Origin: Candidatus Woesearchaeota archaeon
GTDB taxonomy: Archaea > Nanobdellota > Nanobdellia > Woesearchaeales > UBA10216
Direction: 5' to 3'
Assembly: GCA_016180085.1 (NCBI GenBank)
Contig: JACPBX010000035.1
Location: 1-37,981 of the forward strand
DNA: 37,981 bases
Notes under the pieces: model-generated
Told to the model about the DNA's origin: nothing
What the model saw: the letters and a program-made list of their open reading frames with translations, nothing else
Databases searched by the model: none
In this document: positions 30,218 through 37,564 of the stretch, piece after piece
Layout: the number at the start of each line of letters is the position of its first letter
Numbering within the stretch: the first letter of the stretch is position 1
Made by a program: the position numbers and the translations under genes

Positions 30218-32926
30218 TGTTGTTACGTTTGCTGCAGGTGCCGCTTCAACTACCGGAGCAACTACCTTCGGTGCTGGCGCACTCACTGTTATGTCAGTGA
30301 AGCTTGTTCCTGCAACCTCAACCTCCATGCCCTTCAGGACGCCCTTCTCCTGCCACTTTGCGTAGTCAGCAAGCACTCTGGCTGCCCTTCTGGTGTCCAT
30401 GGCGGATGCGCCTGCTACAAGCAGCGCGACCTTGCCACTGGCCTGCTCAACGAGCTTAACCATTGCCTTGCCTTCGCTAAAGCCTTCTGCACAGTTTGCA
30501 GGGTTGCCCATCAAAGTGGCAGCTGCTGCGTTGGCACATGGACCGCCAACAACGATGGCGTTCTGCGCTGTTACGTCAGCAACCTCTGAAGCAAGCTTGG
30601 CAGAGCCAACCTCGATTGGGTTTGTCTCGTAGTAGACAATCTGGCCTGCCTCTGTGGCAGCGGTTGTTGTTACCTCAGCCCCAGGTGCCGTAACCACAAC
30701 GATTGGCAGCCTCTGTGCATTGCTCGGGTAGTCAATCACCAGAGAGTCTGGGTCGTTGCTGACTGTCTTCCAGTCGATAAACGCGCCCAGGCTTGTGTAG
30801 GCCTGCCTCAGGTTGGTATCAACACTTGGCGTCACATATTTTATGTTGGACGTTGCTGTCTGCTCAGCTATGTCAACCTTTGTGCTTGCCACTGAGACGT
30901 TGAACTCAATGTTCGAAGGCACAATGTTGTCATAGTCGTCAGCGTCCAAGGTCTGCACTGAAAAGATGATGCTACCCGCATTGACTCCGCTGTCAACAGT
31001 GTTGGTGAGTGACGCATTAGCTGTGTAGTTCAGCGGATGGAACGCCAGTGAAATCTGGGCACCGCCCTTAGTCGTTACGTTTATGATGTTGCGGTTGTCA
31101 CCAGTGAGCACGTTATCTCCTGTACCTACGGATTCGAGAGTAGCGTCGCCATCAAGGTCCATCCGGAAGTTGAAGTTGCTGCTGGCGTCTCCAGAGCTGT
31201 TCCATAGCTTGAACGTTCCTCCGCCGAGCTTCAGCGTTGCGTCTTCTGTGCCAACACCAGGCTCACCGGTTTGGGCCTTGTAGTCAACCTCTACCTTGCC
31301 GCCTGAACCCAAGTCCTGGAACTCTATCTTCGGGCTTGTCTCAGATGAGGCAAGGGCGCTGATGTATCTAAGGCCGAAAGTCCTGCGCTCGCCCTGCTTC
31401 TGCGTGCTGTCAGTTATGACGAAGTAGTCGTTCTTCGTTACGCTTTGGTTCTCTATGAGAACAGTGTCGTCGTCGCTGTCACCCAGCTTCAGCCCTGTGC
31501 TTGCTGAGGCATAAGCTACAGGCAACCTGACGTTGTTGCCTGCACCGTCAGCGAACTCCAGATAGTACTGTGTAGAGCCTGACGGGGATAGCTTAATCTT
31601 TTCAGATGCCACAGGCTCCAACCCGGAGTATTCGATGTCCCAGCTGTTGAGCAATGCCTGAGGCCTCCTCAACTGCTTGCTGAGCTTTCCGCCTGCTGGT
31701 ATGTACTCGTCCTCATTGGCTGTTACGTTGACATTCAACGATGTCCACGTGTACGAGTTGCTGGTGTTTGTACCGGAAATTGATATCTTGGTGCCGGTTA
31801 TTGTTTCTGTCCCGACTTCAAGCGTTTGCTCACCGCCTGCGCCTGACTGGACACTGTTGGTGTCTCTTGCCCTGACCTTGTCAGCGCCCAGATAGAACTC
31901 TGTCTTCCTGACACCGCCGGCGAATTCCTGGGAAATTATGTCCCTTACGCCAACCTGCGTGCCGTCCTTGAGAGTCTGGGTGTTGCCTTCCTGCAAGGAG
32001 TCAGTTACCTCGCCGTTGACAGTGAACTTCGTGGTTGTTGAGCCAACGAAATCCAGAGTGACCTCATAGTCCTTCCCGCCAACAGTGTAGGTCTTTGTGT
32101 CGCCCTCACTGAGAACGTCCTTTACAGCGCCTCCCATCAGGGTAAGGTCAACCTCAAAATGGTTGGTGCTGTCTGTCCTTGCCTTAACGATGGACCAGTC
32201 CTTCCCGAGCAGGTTTATGCTCTTGCCCTCGAAGTTCCACAGGTATGTTCCTGTTGTGGAGATTGAGCCTGAGCTGTCAGTAATATCTGACTTGGCAGAC
32301 TCTGTAAACTCAAGCGCATACCTTGCAATAACGTTGCTAGATGCACCGTCTATAAACAGGAAATCTCCTGCCTTGCTGGTGTCAGGGTCTTCTGCATACA
32401 CCACAGACAGCATTATGCCCGGGTTTGTCTTTGCCGGGTTTGAGTCAAAGTATATGTACTGCCTGTAGTCGTAGTCGCCCTGCGTGTTTGAGAATGTGCC
32501 GTCCTTCAAAAGGGTTGGCAGCTCATCGTCGCTGATAAAGGTTGTTATGTTCCTGATGTTTTCCTGCCTGGTGCTTGCTGTGCCGGCATCCAGAGTTTCG
32601 GAAAGCTCAAGCTTCTTTGCACCGAGCTGGACCCTCCAAGCGTCAGCGCCTCCAATGCTTACCTGGCCGCCGCCTGCCGACTGGGTAGTCTTCTTTACCC
32701 TTGAGGCGAACTGCAGGCTTGTTGCGACGTCAACAGAGCCGATAACGTCTGAAGAAGCTGCGCTGTCACCAACTACGAGAACAGCGTTAAACTTCCCATC
32801 CTTTACAAAAGGGTCAGGGTAGTTCTTAAGGTCAGCAGCTGCTGAGGCGCTCAAAATCGTGGCACCCACCATGACTGCACCTGTGCCTAAAGCTAACATC
32901 TTACTTATTGTCTTGCGCAACTTCAC
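30212..32926 (-). CDS. S-layer protein
   Basis: Main cell-wall protein, about 904 residues. From GTG 32926 it starts MKLRKTISKMLALGTGAVMV, a signal peptide ending near ATILSASA/AADL. The N-terminal domain (KFNAVLVVGDSAASSDVIGS, VDVATSLQFAS) and the C-terminal domain (VVGGPCANAAAATLMG, RAARVLADYAKWQEKGV) match the archaeal S-layer family (TIGR01564-like); the middle is beta-rich, Thr/Ser/Asp-rich, with several N-x-S/T sites. GGAGGT lies 7 nt before GTG 32926 and overlaps the earlier GTG 32935, so 32926 is the likely start. There is no transmembrane anchor at the C-terminus. Confidence 0.93.
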   Translation of the reverse strand: MKLRKTISKMLALGTGAVMVGATILSASAAADLKNYPDPFVKDGKFNAVLVVGDSAASSDVIGSVDVATSLQFASRVKKTTQSAGGGQVSIGGADAWRVQLGAKKLELSETLDAGTASTRQENIRNITTFISDDELPTLLKDGTFSNTQGDYDYRQYIYFDSNPAKTNPGIMLSVVYAEDPDTSKAGDFLFIDGASSNVIARYALEFTESAKSDITDSSGSISTTGTYLWNFEGKSINLLGKDWSIVKARTDSTNHFEVDLTLMGGAVKDVLSEGDTKTYTVGGKDYEVTLDFVGSTTTKFTVNGEVTDSLQEGNTQTLKDGTQVGVRDIISQEFAGGVRKTEFYLGADKVRARDTNSVQSGAGGEQTLEVGTETITGTKISISGTNTSNSYTWTSLNVNVTANEDEYIPAGGKLSKQLRRPQALLNSWDIEYSGLEPVASEKIKLSPSGSTQYYLEFADGAGNNVRLPVAYASASTGLKLGDSDDDTVLIENQSVTKNDYFVITDSTQKQGERRTFGLRYISALASSETSPKIEFQDLGSGGKVEVDYKAQTGEPGVGTEDATLKLGGGTFKLWNSSGDASSNFNFRMDLDGDATLESVGTGDNVLTGDNRNIINVTTKGGAQISLAFHPLNYTANASLTNTVDSGVNAGSIIFSVQTLDADDYDNIVPSNIEFNVSVASTKVDIAEQTATSNIKYVTPSVDTNLRQAYTSLGAFIDWKTVSNDPDSLVIDYPSNAQRLPIVVVTAPGAEVTTTAATEAGQIVYYETNPIEVGSAKLASEVADVTAQNAIVVGGPCANAAAATLMGNPANCAEGFSEGKAMVKLVEQASGKVALLVAGASAMDTRRAARVLADYAKWQEKGVLKGMEVEVAGTSFTDITVSAPAPKVVAPVVEAAPAANVTTA

Positions 32927-32935
32927 TCTCAACAC

Positions 32936-33528
32936 CTCCGTGTTAAATCCTTTTTATCTATCATGATTTACGAGCAGCTTTTTGCTTTTCACAGCCCTTT
33001 TACTGCGTCGTACAAGCCAAAAATTACAGGGTATATATAAAGCTTTTGATTGGCGTCGTTAAAGCGTTTTTAGCTTCTGATTGCCTCACATAAGCAACGC
33101 ACATATAATATTGTTATCGCCCACCTGTCTTTTTGGACTTGCTTGCTTCTTTCTGCTTATTAATAGTTGCAGACCAGCCAGATAACCTGAGAGACAGCAC
33201 TGCATACCTCGCAATACTGCTACGCTGGCAAGCCAGCTACTAAGCAGCTATAGGGACACAGCTACTTTATAAAGTTTTCGGAACTACAGGATATATTTGC
33301 GTCGAAAAATAGCCAAAAACGTATATAGGAGTAGGTATTTGTAAAGGTTGGCAAACTCCTAGTAGATTCTGCTGATAGCATAAGCTGAGGCAAAAAGCCC
33401 GGCAATGACAACTTTTTTATAATAGGATAAGCCAACACTGGCAGGAGCAACTGCTGAAAAGCTTAAGGCAGAAGCTACCGCAAGACTATGGCACGGAAAC
33501 CGTGATAAGATTTATCGACGGAAAAATC
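32936..33528. other. 593-bp intergenic region before the S-layer gene
   Basis: The left 110 bp are the S-layer leader and promoter. The rest up to tRNA-Leu holds isolated TATA-like strings (CATATAATATTG near 33101, ACTTTATAAAGT near 33262, GTATATAGG near 33319), a small ACGG/CCGT hairpin at 33493-33504, and a T-run near 33411-33418. I see no gene or clear RNA here. Short frames lack start signals and composition. Confidence 0.5.
33030..33046 (-). promoter_or_regulatory. strong promoter of the S-layer gene
   Basis: Minus-strand AAAGCTTTATATATACC is a near-ideal BRE plus TATA element. Transcription should begin near 33010, leaving a leader of about 80 nt with GGAGGT just before the start. A long leader with a Shine-Dalgarno site is an exception in this mainly leaderless genome and fits very high expression. 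Confidence 0.7.
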
Positions 33529-33630
33529 GCGGGGATGCCGCAGCGGCCAACCGGGGCAGGCTTAGGACCTGCTGGCTTAGTGCCTTCGGCGGTTCGAATC
33601 CGTTCGGCGGTTCGAATCCGCCTCCCCGCA
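33529..33630 (+). tRNA. tRNA-Leu(UAG) with 18-nt tandem duplication in the T arm
   Basis: Acceptor GCGGGGA/TCCCCGC with A73; anticodon stem GCAGG/CCTGC and loop CTTAGGA, anticodon TAG at 33563-33565; variable arm GGC/GCC; T stem GGCGG/CCGCC. The 18-mer TTCGGCGGTTCGAATCCG is present twice in tandem. Equivalent reading: an 18-nt insertion after T-loop position 59 (33599-33616). Without it the tRNA is 84 nt, normal for class II. A TATA-like AGATTTATCG lies about 20 nt upstream. Function depends on whether the extra copy is removed. Confidence 0.88.
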
Positions 33631-33631
33631 C

Positions 33632-33656
33632 TCAACCTTTTTGCGAAAAAGGTTGA
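33632..33656. repeat. palindromic element after tRNA-Leu
   Basis: Arms TCAACCTTTTT and AAAAAGGTTGA, perfectly paired around a GCG loop. Its central 21 bases are the same as the palindrome inside nop10. The T5 run may also serve as tRNA terminator. Confidence 0.7.
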
Positions 33657-33702
33657 TCAAAAAACGACTGTAACGGAAGGCAGGAGCGAAAAGAATTTAT
33701 AG

Positions 33703-33714
33703 TAGTAATTACTA
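33703..33714. promoter_or_regulatory. palindromic operator TAGTAATTACTA
   Basis: A perfect 12-bp palindrome just downstream of a TATA-like GAATTTATAG (33693-33702), partly repeated as CCTAGTAAG at about 33721-33729. It is well placed for autorepression by the AbrB-type protein encoded next. Confidence 0.5.
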
Positions 33715-33796
33715 ATAATTCCTAGTAAGATTAGGAAATTGTTCATTAACTCAAGTTTGGCTTGAGCTTAGATTGGGTAAAGGAGAGGCAGGAGGA

Positions 33797-34051
33797 ATGG
33801 CTGTTTCAAGGGTGACAAGGAACTATCAGGTTACGGTGCCAAGGGAGATAAGGGAGCTCACTGGCGTCAAAGTGGGCGATATGCTGCTTTTTGCCAGGGA
33901 AGGCGAGGACGTTGTGCTCAGGAAAATAGACAAGGACCTGCTGGCAAGCGGCTTCGGGCTCTGGAAGAAAGCGAAAGAGAAAACACCCTGGCTGGTTACA
34001 AAGCTCCTAAGAGGCGAGGCGGAAAAGCGGCTAAACAGGCTTAAGGCATAA
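33797..34051 (+). CDS. AbrB-family antitoxin
   Basis: About 84 residues from ATG 33797. MAVSRVTRNYQVTVPREIRE and VKVGDMLLFAREGEDVVLRK form the AbrB/SpoVT swapped-hairpin domain; the C-terminal half (FGLWKKAKEKTPWL) should bind the toxin. An upstream TTG at 33773 would add eight residues. The PIN toxin follows after 55 nt. Confidence 0.85.
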   Translation: MAVSRVTRNYQVTVPREIRELTGVKVGDMLLFAREGEDVVLRKIDKDLLASGFGLWKKAKEKTPWLVTKLLRGEAEKRLNRLKA

Positions 34052-34106
34052 GTGGCATGGGTGGGTAAATAAGGCAAGGTAATGCACAAAGCAGGGCAGA
34101 CTTAAC

Positions 34107-34487
34107 ATGACAAAAAAGCTCCTTATCGATACTGACGTGTTTGTTGACTACCTCATGGGAGAGCCCAAGGCGAAGGAGTTTTTTGAGCAGCTGCCGGAAG
34201 GCACCTTCCACTATTCCGCACTGGCCAAGCTTGAGCTTTTATCATCGAAGGCGTGCGATGAGCCATCAATAAGGAACTCAACATCCGCCATGCTTTCGCT
34301 TGGGAAAAGGATTGAGATTGATGACACCATAGTCAATCTCGCTGCCGAGACGAAAAGGCAGCACGGCCTTTCCGTGTCTGACTCGATAATGGCCGCAACA
34401 GCGCTGCACCTTAAGGCGGAGCTTGTCACGAGGAATATTGGCGAGTTCAAGAAAATCAAGGAACTGCTTCTGATGAAGCCGTATTAA
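34107..34487 (+). CDS. PIN-domain ribonuclease toxin (VapC family)
   Basis: 126 residues, a full-length PIN domain: Asp8 in LIDTDVFVDYL, Glu43 in ALAKLELLSS, Asp92 in SVSDSIMAATAL, and LVTRNIGEFKKI near the end, where Glu113 stands in place of the more usual Asp. VapC toxins cleave structured RNAs with Mg2+. With the upstream AbrB gene it forms a complete toxin-antitoxin pair, in contrast to the broken one at 12.0-12.5 kb. Confidence 0.9.
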   Translation: MTKKLLIDTDVFVDYLMGEPKAKEFFEQLPEGTFHYSALAKLELLSSKACDEPSIRNSTSAMLSLGKRIEIDDTIVNLAAETKRQHGLSVSDSIMAATALHLKAELVTRNIGEFKKIKELLLMKPY

Positions 34488-34706
34488 AAGCCTAAAAGCC
34501 GCATTAAATAAGACTGCATGCGTTGCACTACCATCTTCCTGAACTCGCGGGGTGGAAGATTTCTAGCCTGAGCTTCCTGATTAACCTGGTAAAGCCAATC
34601 AGATTATAAGGAGGAAAAGTTGAAAAAAAGCTGCAACATCGCCAAAGGCAGTCACACTTCTGGCAACACAATCTTTTTAAATGGGCATCTTTTCCGAACT
34701 TTGAAC

Positions 34707-35207
34707 ATGGCAGACGCAAAGCTCGAGGAGACAAAGCCGGTTGAGGCGGAAAAAAAGGATAGCAAGCAGGCTATGGTTACAGCACTTTCGGTTGACGCCA
34801 ACCAGTTTATAGAGGAGCTTGCCAGGGAGCTGCAAAAAGTCAGGGATGTGAAGCCGCCAGCCTGGGCAGACTTTGTAAAGACAGGAACCTACAAGGAAAG
34901 GCCTCCCCACAGAAAGGACTGGTGGCACGTCAGGACAGCAGCAGTCTTAAGGACAGTAGCCAGGCTTGGGCCCATTGGCACTGCAAAGCTGAGAACAAGG
35001 TTTGGCGGAAAGCACAGCCGCGGCTACAAGTCAGAAAGGTTCGCAAAAGGCTCAGGAAGCATACTGAGGAAGGCCCTGCAGCAGCTTGAGAAGGCAGGCC
35101 TGATAAAGCAGGCAGTCAAGGGCGTCCATAAGGGCAGGGTAATCACGCAAAAGGCAGCATCAATGATGGACGTGATAGCGCTCAAAGTCAACAAGCTTCA
35201 AAAATAA
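34707..35207 (+). CDS. rps19e: ribosomal protein eS19
   Basis: 166 residues. The canonical protein starts at the internal MVTALSVDANQFIEELAREL; before it is a 21-residue charged extension. Conserved core: KPPAWADFVKTGTYKERPP, WWHVRTAAVLRTVARLGPIG, RFGGKHSRGYKSERFAKGSG. TATA-like CTTTTTAAATG (34673-34683) lies about 25 nt before ATG 34707, supporting a leaderless start. A TTG at 34620 preceded by AAGGAGG would add 29 residues and is an alternative. Start of the eS19-PDCD5-eL39-eL31 cluster. Confidence 0.93.
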   Translation: MADAKLEETKPVEAEKKDSKQAMVTALSVDANQFIEELARELQKVRDVKPPAWADFVKTGTYKERPPHRKDWWHVRTAAVLRTVARLGPIGTAKLRTRFGGKHSRGYKSERFAKGSGSILRKALQQLEKAGLIKQAVKGVHKGRVITQKAASMMDVIALKVNKLQK

Positions 35208-35235
35208 GTATCAAGAGCAAGTATCGGGAATCAAA

Positions 35236-35598
35236 ATGGACAGCGAGCTTGAAGAGCTTAAGAAGAGGAAGCTTGACCAGCTCAGGCAAACCTACTCCGA
35301 ACAGGCGCAGAGGCAGGCGCTTGAGCAGCAGCAGGCCGAGGCAGAAGCTGCCCGGCAGCTGGAAGCTCTTGAAGATGCTGTGAAAGCCCACCTGACGAAG
35401 GAAGCGCTGCAAAGGTATGGCACATTAAAGCTTGCCCATCCCGAGACCGCAACACGGCTGCTTATCGCGATTGCCCAGGCACTGGAAACAGGAAGGCTAA
35501 AAGGAATGCTCAGCGAGGAGCAGCTTGTAAACGCGCTTCAGCGGCTGTCGCAATTATCGCAAAAAGGCAAAAAGGAAATCAGGATAATAAGGAAATAA
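35236..35598 (+). CDS. PDCD5-family DNA-binding protein
   Basis: 120-residue archaeal homologue of eukaryotic PDCD5 (DUF122). An N-terminal charged coil (DSELEELKKRKLDQLRQ), a Gln/Glu/Ala-rich helix, then the triple-helix core LTKEALQRYGTLKLAHPE and ALETGRLKGMLSEEQLV, and a basic tail. It lies between eS19 and eL39 as in many archaea and is thought to bind nucleic acid or ribosome-associated factors; its exact role is not settled. Confidence 0.92.
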   Translation: MDSELEELKKRKLDQLRQTYSEQAQRQALEQQQAEAEAARQLEALEDAVKAHLTKEALQRYGTLKLAHPETATRLLIAIAQALETGRLKGMLSEEQLVNALQRLSQLSQKGKKEIRIIRK

Positions 35599-35600
35599 AC

Positions 35601-35774
35601 ATGGCACGTTACAAACATCCAAGCAGGAAACAAAGGCTCGCAAAGAAGGGCGACCAGACAAAGTGGGCTCCTTTCTGGACAGTGCCAAAGATATACGGCA
35701 AAGGCCGGAGAATCCACCCAGGCAGGCACACTACAGTAAAGAGGCACTGGAGAAGAAACAAGCTGAAGGCTTAA
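35601..35774 (+). CDS. rpl39e: ribosomal protein eL39
   Basis: 57 residues, very basic: MARYKHPSRKQRLAKKGDQ, the tryptophan motif TKWAPFWTVPKIYGKGR and a final RHWRRNKLKA. It lines the polypeptide exit tunnel. The start lies 2 nt after the PDCD5 stop and the gene ends 23 nt before eL31. A few residues longer than the usual 51, mainly in the middle. Confidence 0.92.
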   Translation: MARYKHPSRKQRLAKKGDQTKWAPFWTVPKIYGKGRRIHPGRHTTVKRHWRRNKLKA

Positions 35775-35797
35775 AACCGGATTTAACGTGAACAAAA

Positions 35798-36115
35798 ATG
35801 GCAACTGTTGAAAGAACACTCACGATAAACGTCAGGCATGCCGTGATAAAAGTTCCGGCGTACAGGCGGGCCAAGAAGGCAGTCACTGCAGTGAGGGAGT
35901 TCCTACAGCAGCACATGAAATCAGACAACATCAAGATTGGGAAATACCTCAACCTGAAGCTTTGGGAGCACGGCATAAAGAACCCTGCCATGAGGGTAGC
36001 AAAAGAAAGCTGCTGCCAAAAAAGAAGAGAAAGGCACAAAACCCGCAGCAACCGAAACTGCCCCTGCATCAGCGGCATCAGATACTGCAGCAATCAGCGC
36101 AGCGAAAACACCTGA
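35798..36115 (+). CDS. rpl31e: ribosomal protein eL31, frame broken near the C-terminus
   Basis: Exit-tunnel rim protein. Residues 1-67 are normal (MATVERTLTINVRHAVIKVP, VREFLQQHMKSDNIKIGKYL, EHGIKNPAMRV). Then the last beta strand expected after NPxRRV is missing and the frame continues into a cysteine-rich tail. One base over, the same DNA encodes AAAKKEEKGTKPAATETAP and a further Ala/Thr/Pro-rich tail ending at 36122, typical of DPANN ribosomal protein tails. So about 20 codons seem lost and the frame shifted near 36000-36008. Natural damage or an assembly error. Confidence 0.85.
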   Translation: MATVERTLTINVRHAVIKVPAYRRAKKAVTAVREFLQQHMKSDNIKIGKYLNLKLWEHGIKNPAMRVAKESCCQKRRERHKTRSNRNCPCISGIRYCSNQRSENT

Positions 36116-36207
36116 AAAATAATTTCTGAATAACTAGATTTCTTAGAAACCTTTTTATTTCTAATTAATGAGCCTTGTGAGGTTAAAAAGAGAAAAAGGA
36201 GGTAAAG

Positions 36208-37404
36208 ATGCACTCAGACAGGAGGCGGAAAAGGCATCCGCTGCTCAGCGAAAAAGAGGCAATAACGCTGCATGGCAAAGAGGAGGTAGTGAAGGCAGCC
36301 AAAGCCCTGCTGCGGCACAACCGCAGGACAGTTTGTGGCTATACATTCACGATACCGTCTCCTCACGAGTACAGGCACCAGTGGCTTTGGGACAGCTGTT
36401 TCCATGCAATAGTTTTGAGGCACTTTGACATCACAGCTGCTGAAAATGAGCTGATCAGCCTGATGGCCTCGCAGCACAAGAGCGGGATGGTGCCTCACGA
36501 GAGCAAATACACGCTCCTTGGGGCAGAGCTGCCCTACACCAGCAGGATAACCCAACCGCCCCTGATTGCCAGAGCTGTCCTTGACGTCTACAGCAAAAGC
36601 CGGAACAAGAAGTTCCTCATGGACATCTTCCCGAGGCTGCAGCTCTACCACCACTGGCTGGAGGACAAAAGGGAAGTTGACGACGTGCTCAAGGTTATAG
36701 ATTCAAACGAGAGCGGCGAGGACAACTCAGTGCTCTGGGATGATGAGTTCACCATACCAACGCACATGACCTACCTGCGCTGGCTCACAACATACGTGCC
36801 GTTCGTGCCACAGAAGGCTGCAATAAAAAGCGTGAAGTCAACCGCCATCTATGCTGATGCGCTTCACTGCATGGCCGAAATAGCAAAGGCACTTGGCATG
36901 AGGGAGTTCAGCAGCTATTACAAGGAGAAAAGCGAAGCAGTTGCCGCTGCAATGGCCGCAGTCTTCAAACTGAAAGACGGCATGTACTACAGCAGAACAA
37001 ACAAAGACAGGCCTATACTTTACAAGACGAATTCCCTGTTTGCGCCGATGTTCGCCGGCATTGTTTCAAAAAAAGAGGCCAAAGAACTCGTGGAGAAGCA
37101 TTTGCTGAATGAAAACGAGTTCTGGACAGAGTTCGCCATACCCACAGTTGCCATCAGCGAACCAAAGTTCTCAGCCAAGGGCTACTGGCGCGGTCCCATG
37201 TGGGTGAACATAAACTGGATGCTTCACAGAGGGCTGCTGAGGTATGGCTTTAAGGATGTGGCGAGGCAGCTGCTGCAGAAAACCATAGCTGCCGTGAAAA
37301 AGAGCGGCTTCAGGGAATACTATAACCCCTTGACAGGAGAGGGGCTTGGCGCAACGCATTTTGGGTGGAGCACGCTGGTTGCTGACATGATCCTGAAAAA
37401 GTAA
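36208..37404 (+). CDS. MGH1/GH63-like glycoside hydrolase
   Basis: 398 residues, an (alpha/alpha)6 barrel enzyme related to GH63 mannosylglycerate hydrolases and trehalase-like enzymes. Visible signatures: HQWLWDSCFHAIVLRHFD, SGMVPHESKYTLLG, the catalytic-acid region SNESGEDNSVLWDDEF, YWRGPMWVNINWMLHRGL, and the base region FREYYNPLTGEGLGATHFGW. There is no signal peptide, so it acts in the cytoplasm. GGAGGT lies 4 nt before the ATG. It may degrade a compatible solute or storage glycan. It follows eL31, where other archaea usually have aIF6. Confidence 0.85.
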   Translation: MHSDRRRKRHPLLSEKEAITLHGKEEVVKAAKALLRHNRRTVCGYTFTIPSPHEYRHQWLWDSCFHAIVLRHFDITAAENELISLMASQHKSGMVPHESKYTLLGAELPYTSRITQPPLIARAVLDVYSKSRNKKFLMDIFPRLQLYHHWLEDKREVDDVLKVIDSNESGEDNSVLWDDEFTIPTHMTYLRWLTTYVPFVPQKAAIKSVKSTAIYADALHCMAEIAKALGMREFSSYYKEKSEAVAAAMAAVFKLKDGMYYSRTNKDRPILYKTNSLFAPMFAGIVSKKEAKELVEKHLLNENEFWTEFAIPTVAISEPKFSAKGYWRGPMWVNINWMLHRGLLRYGFKDVARQLLQKTIAAVKKSGFREYYNPLTGEGLGATHFGWSTLVADMILKK

Positions 37405-37415
37405 AAAAGTAGTAA

Positions 37416-37545
37416 TGATTTATATACAGGGGCTCATTTTCGGCATCTTAGCCCATAGAAAAGGGCTTCGCCGGAAGCCCCTGAAACTGCGGCAGAGAAC
37501 AGAGCAAACCGGCCATCAAACGCTATTGTTCTCAGATTTATTTGA
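37416..37545 (+). promoter_or_regulatory. two promoters and a stem-loop before the DEAD-box gene
   Basis: TGATTTATATACA (37415-37427) is a strong TATA box. It would start a transcript near 37447 that contains GGGCTTC/GAAGCCC with loop GCCG (37463-37480) and ends before the helicase as a leader of about 118 nt or as a separate small RNA. A second TATA-like AGATTTATTTG (about 37534-37544) would give a nearly leaderless helicase mRNA starting at about 37563. Confidence 0.45.
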
Positions 37546-37564
37546 ATAGGTGAGGAAGATAAAA

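Noticed and set aside
33262-33450. 62-codon minus-strand frame upstream of tRNA-Leu
   Set aside because: No promoter, no start signal and no recognisable protein character.
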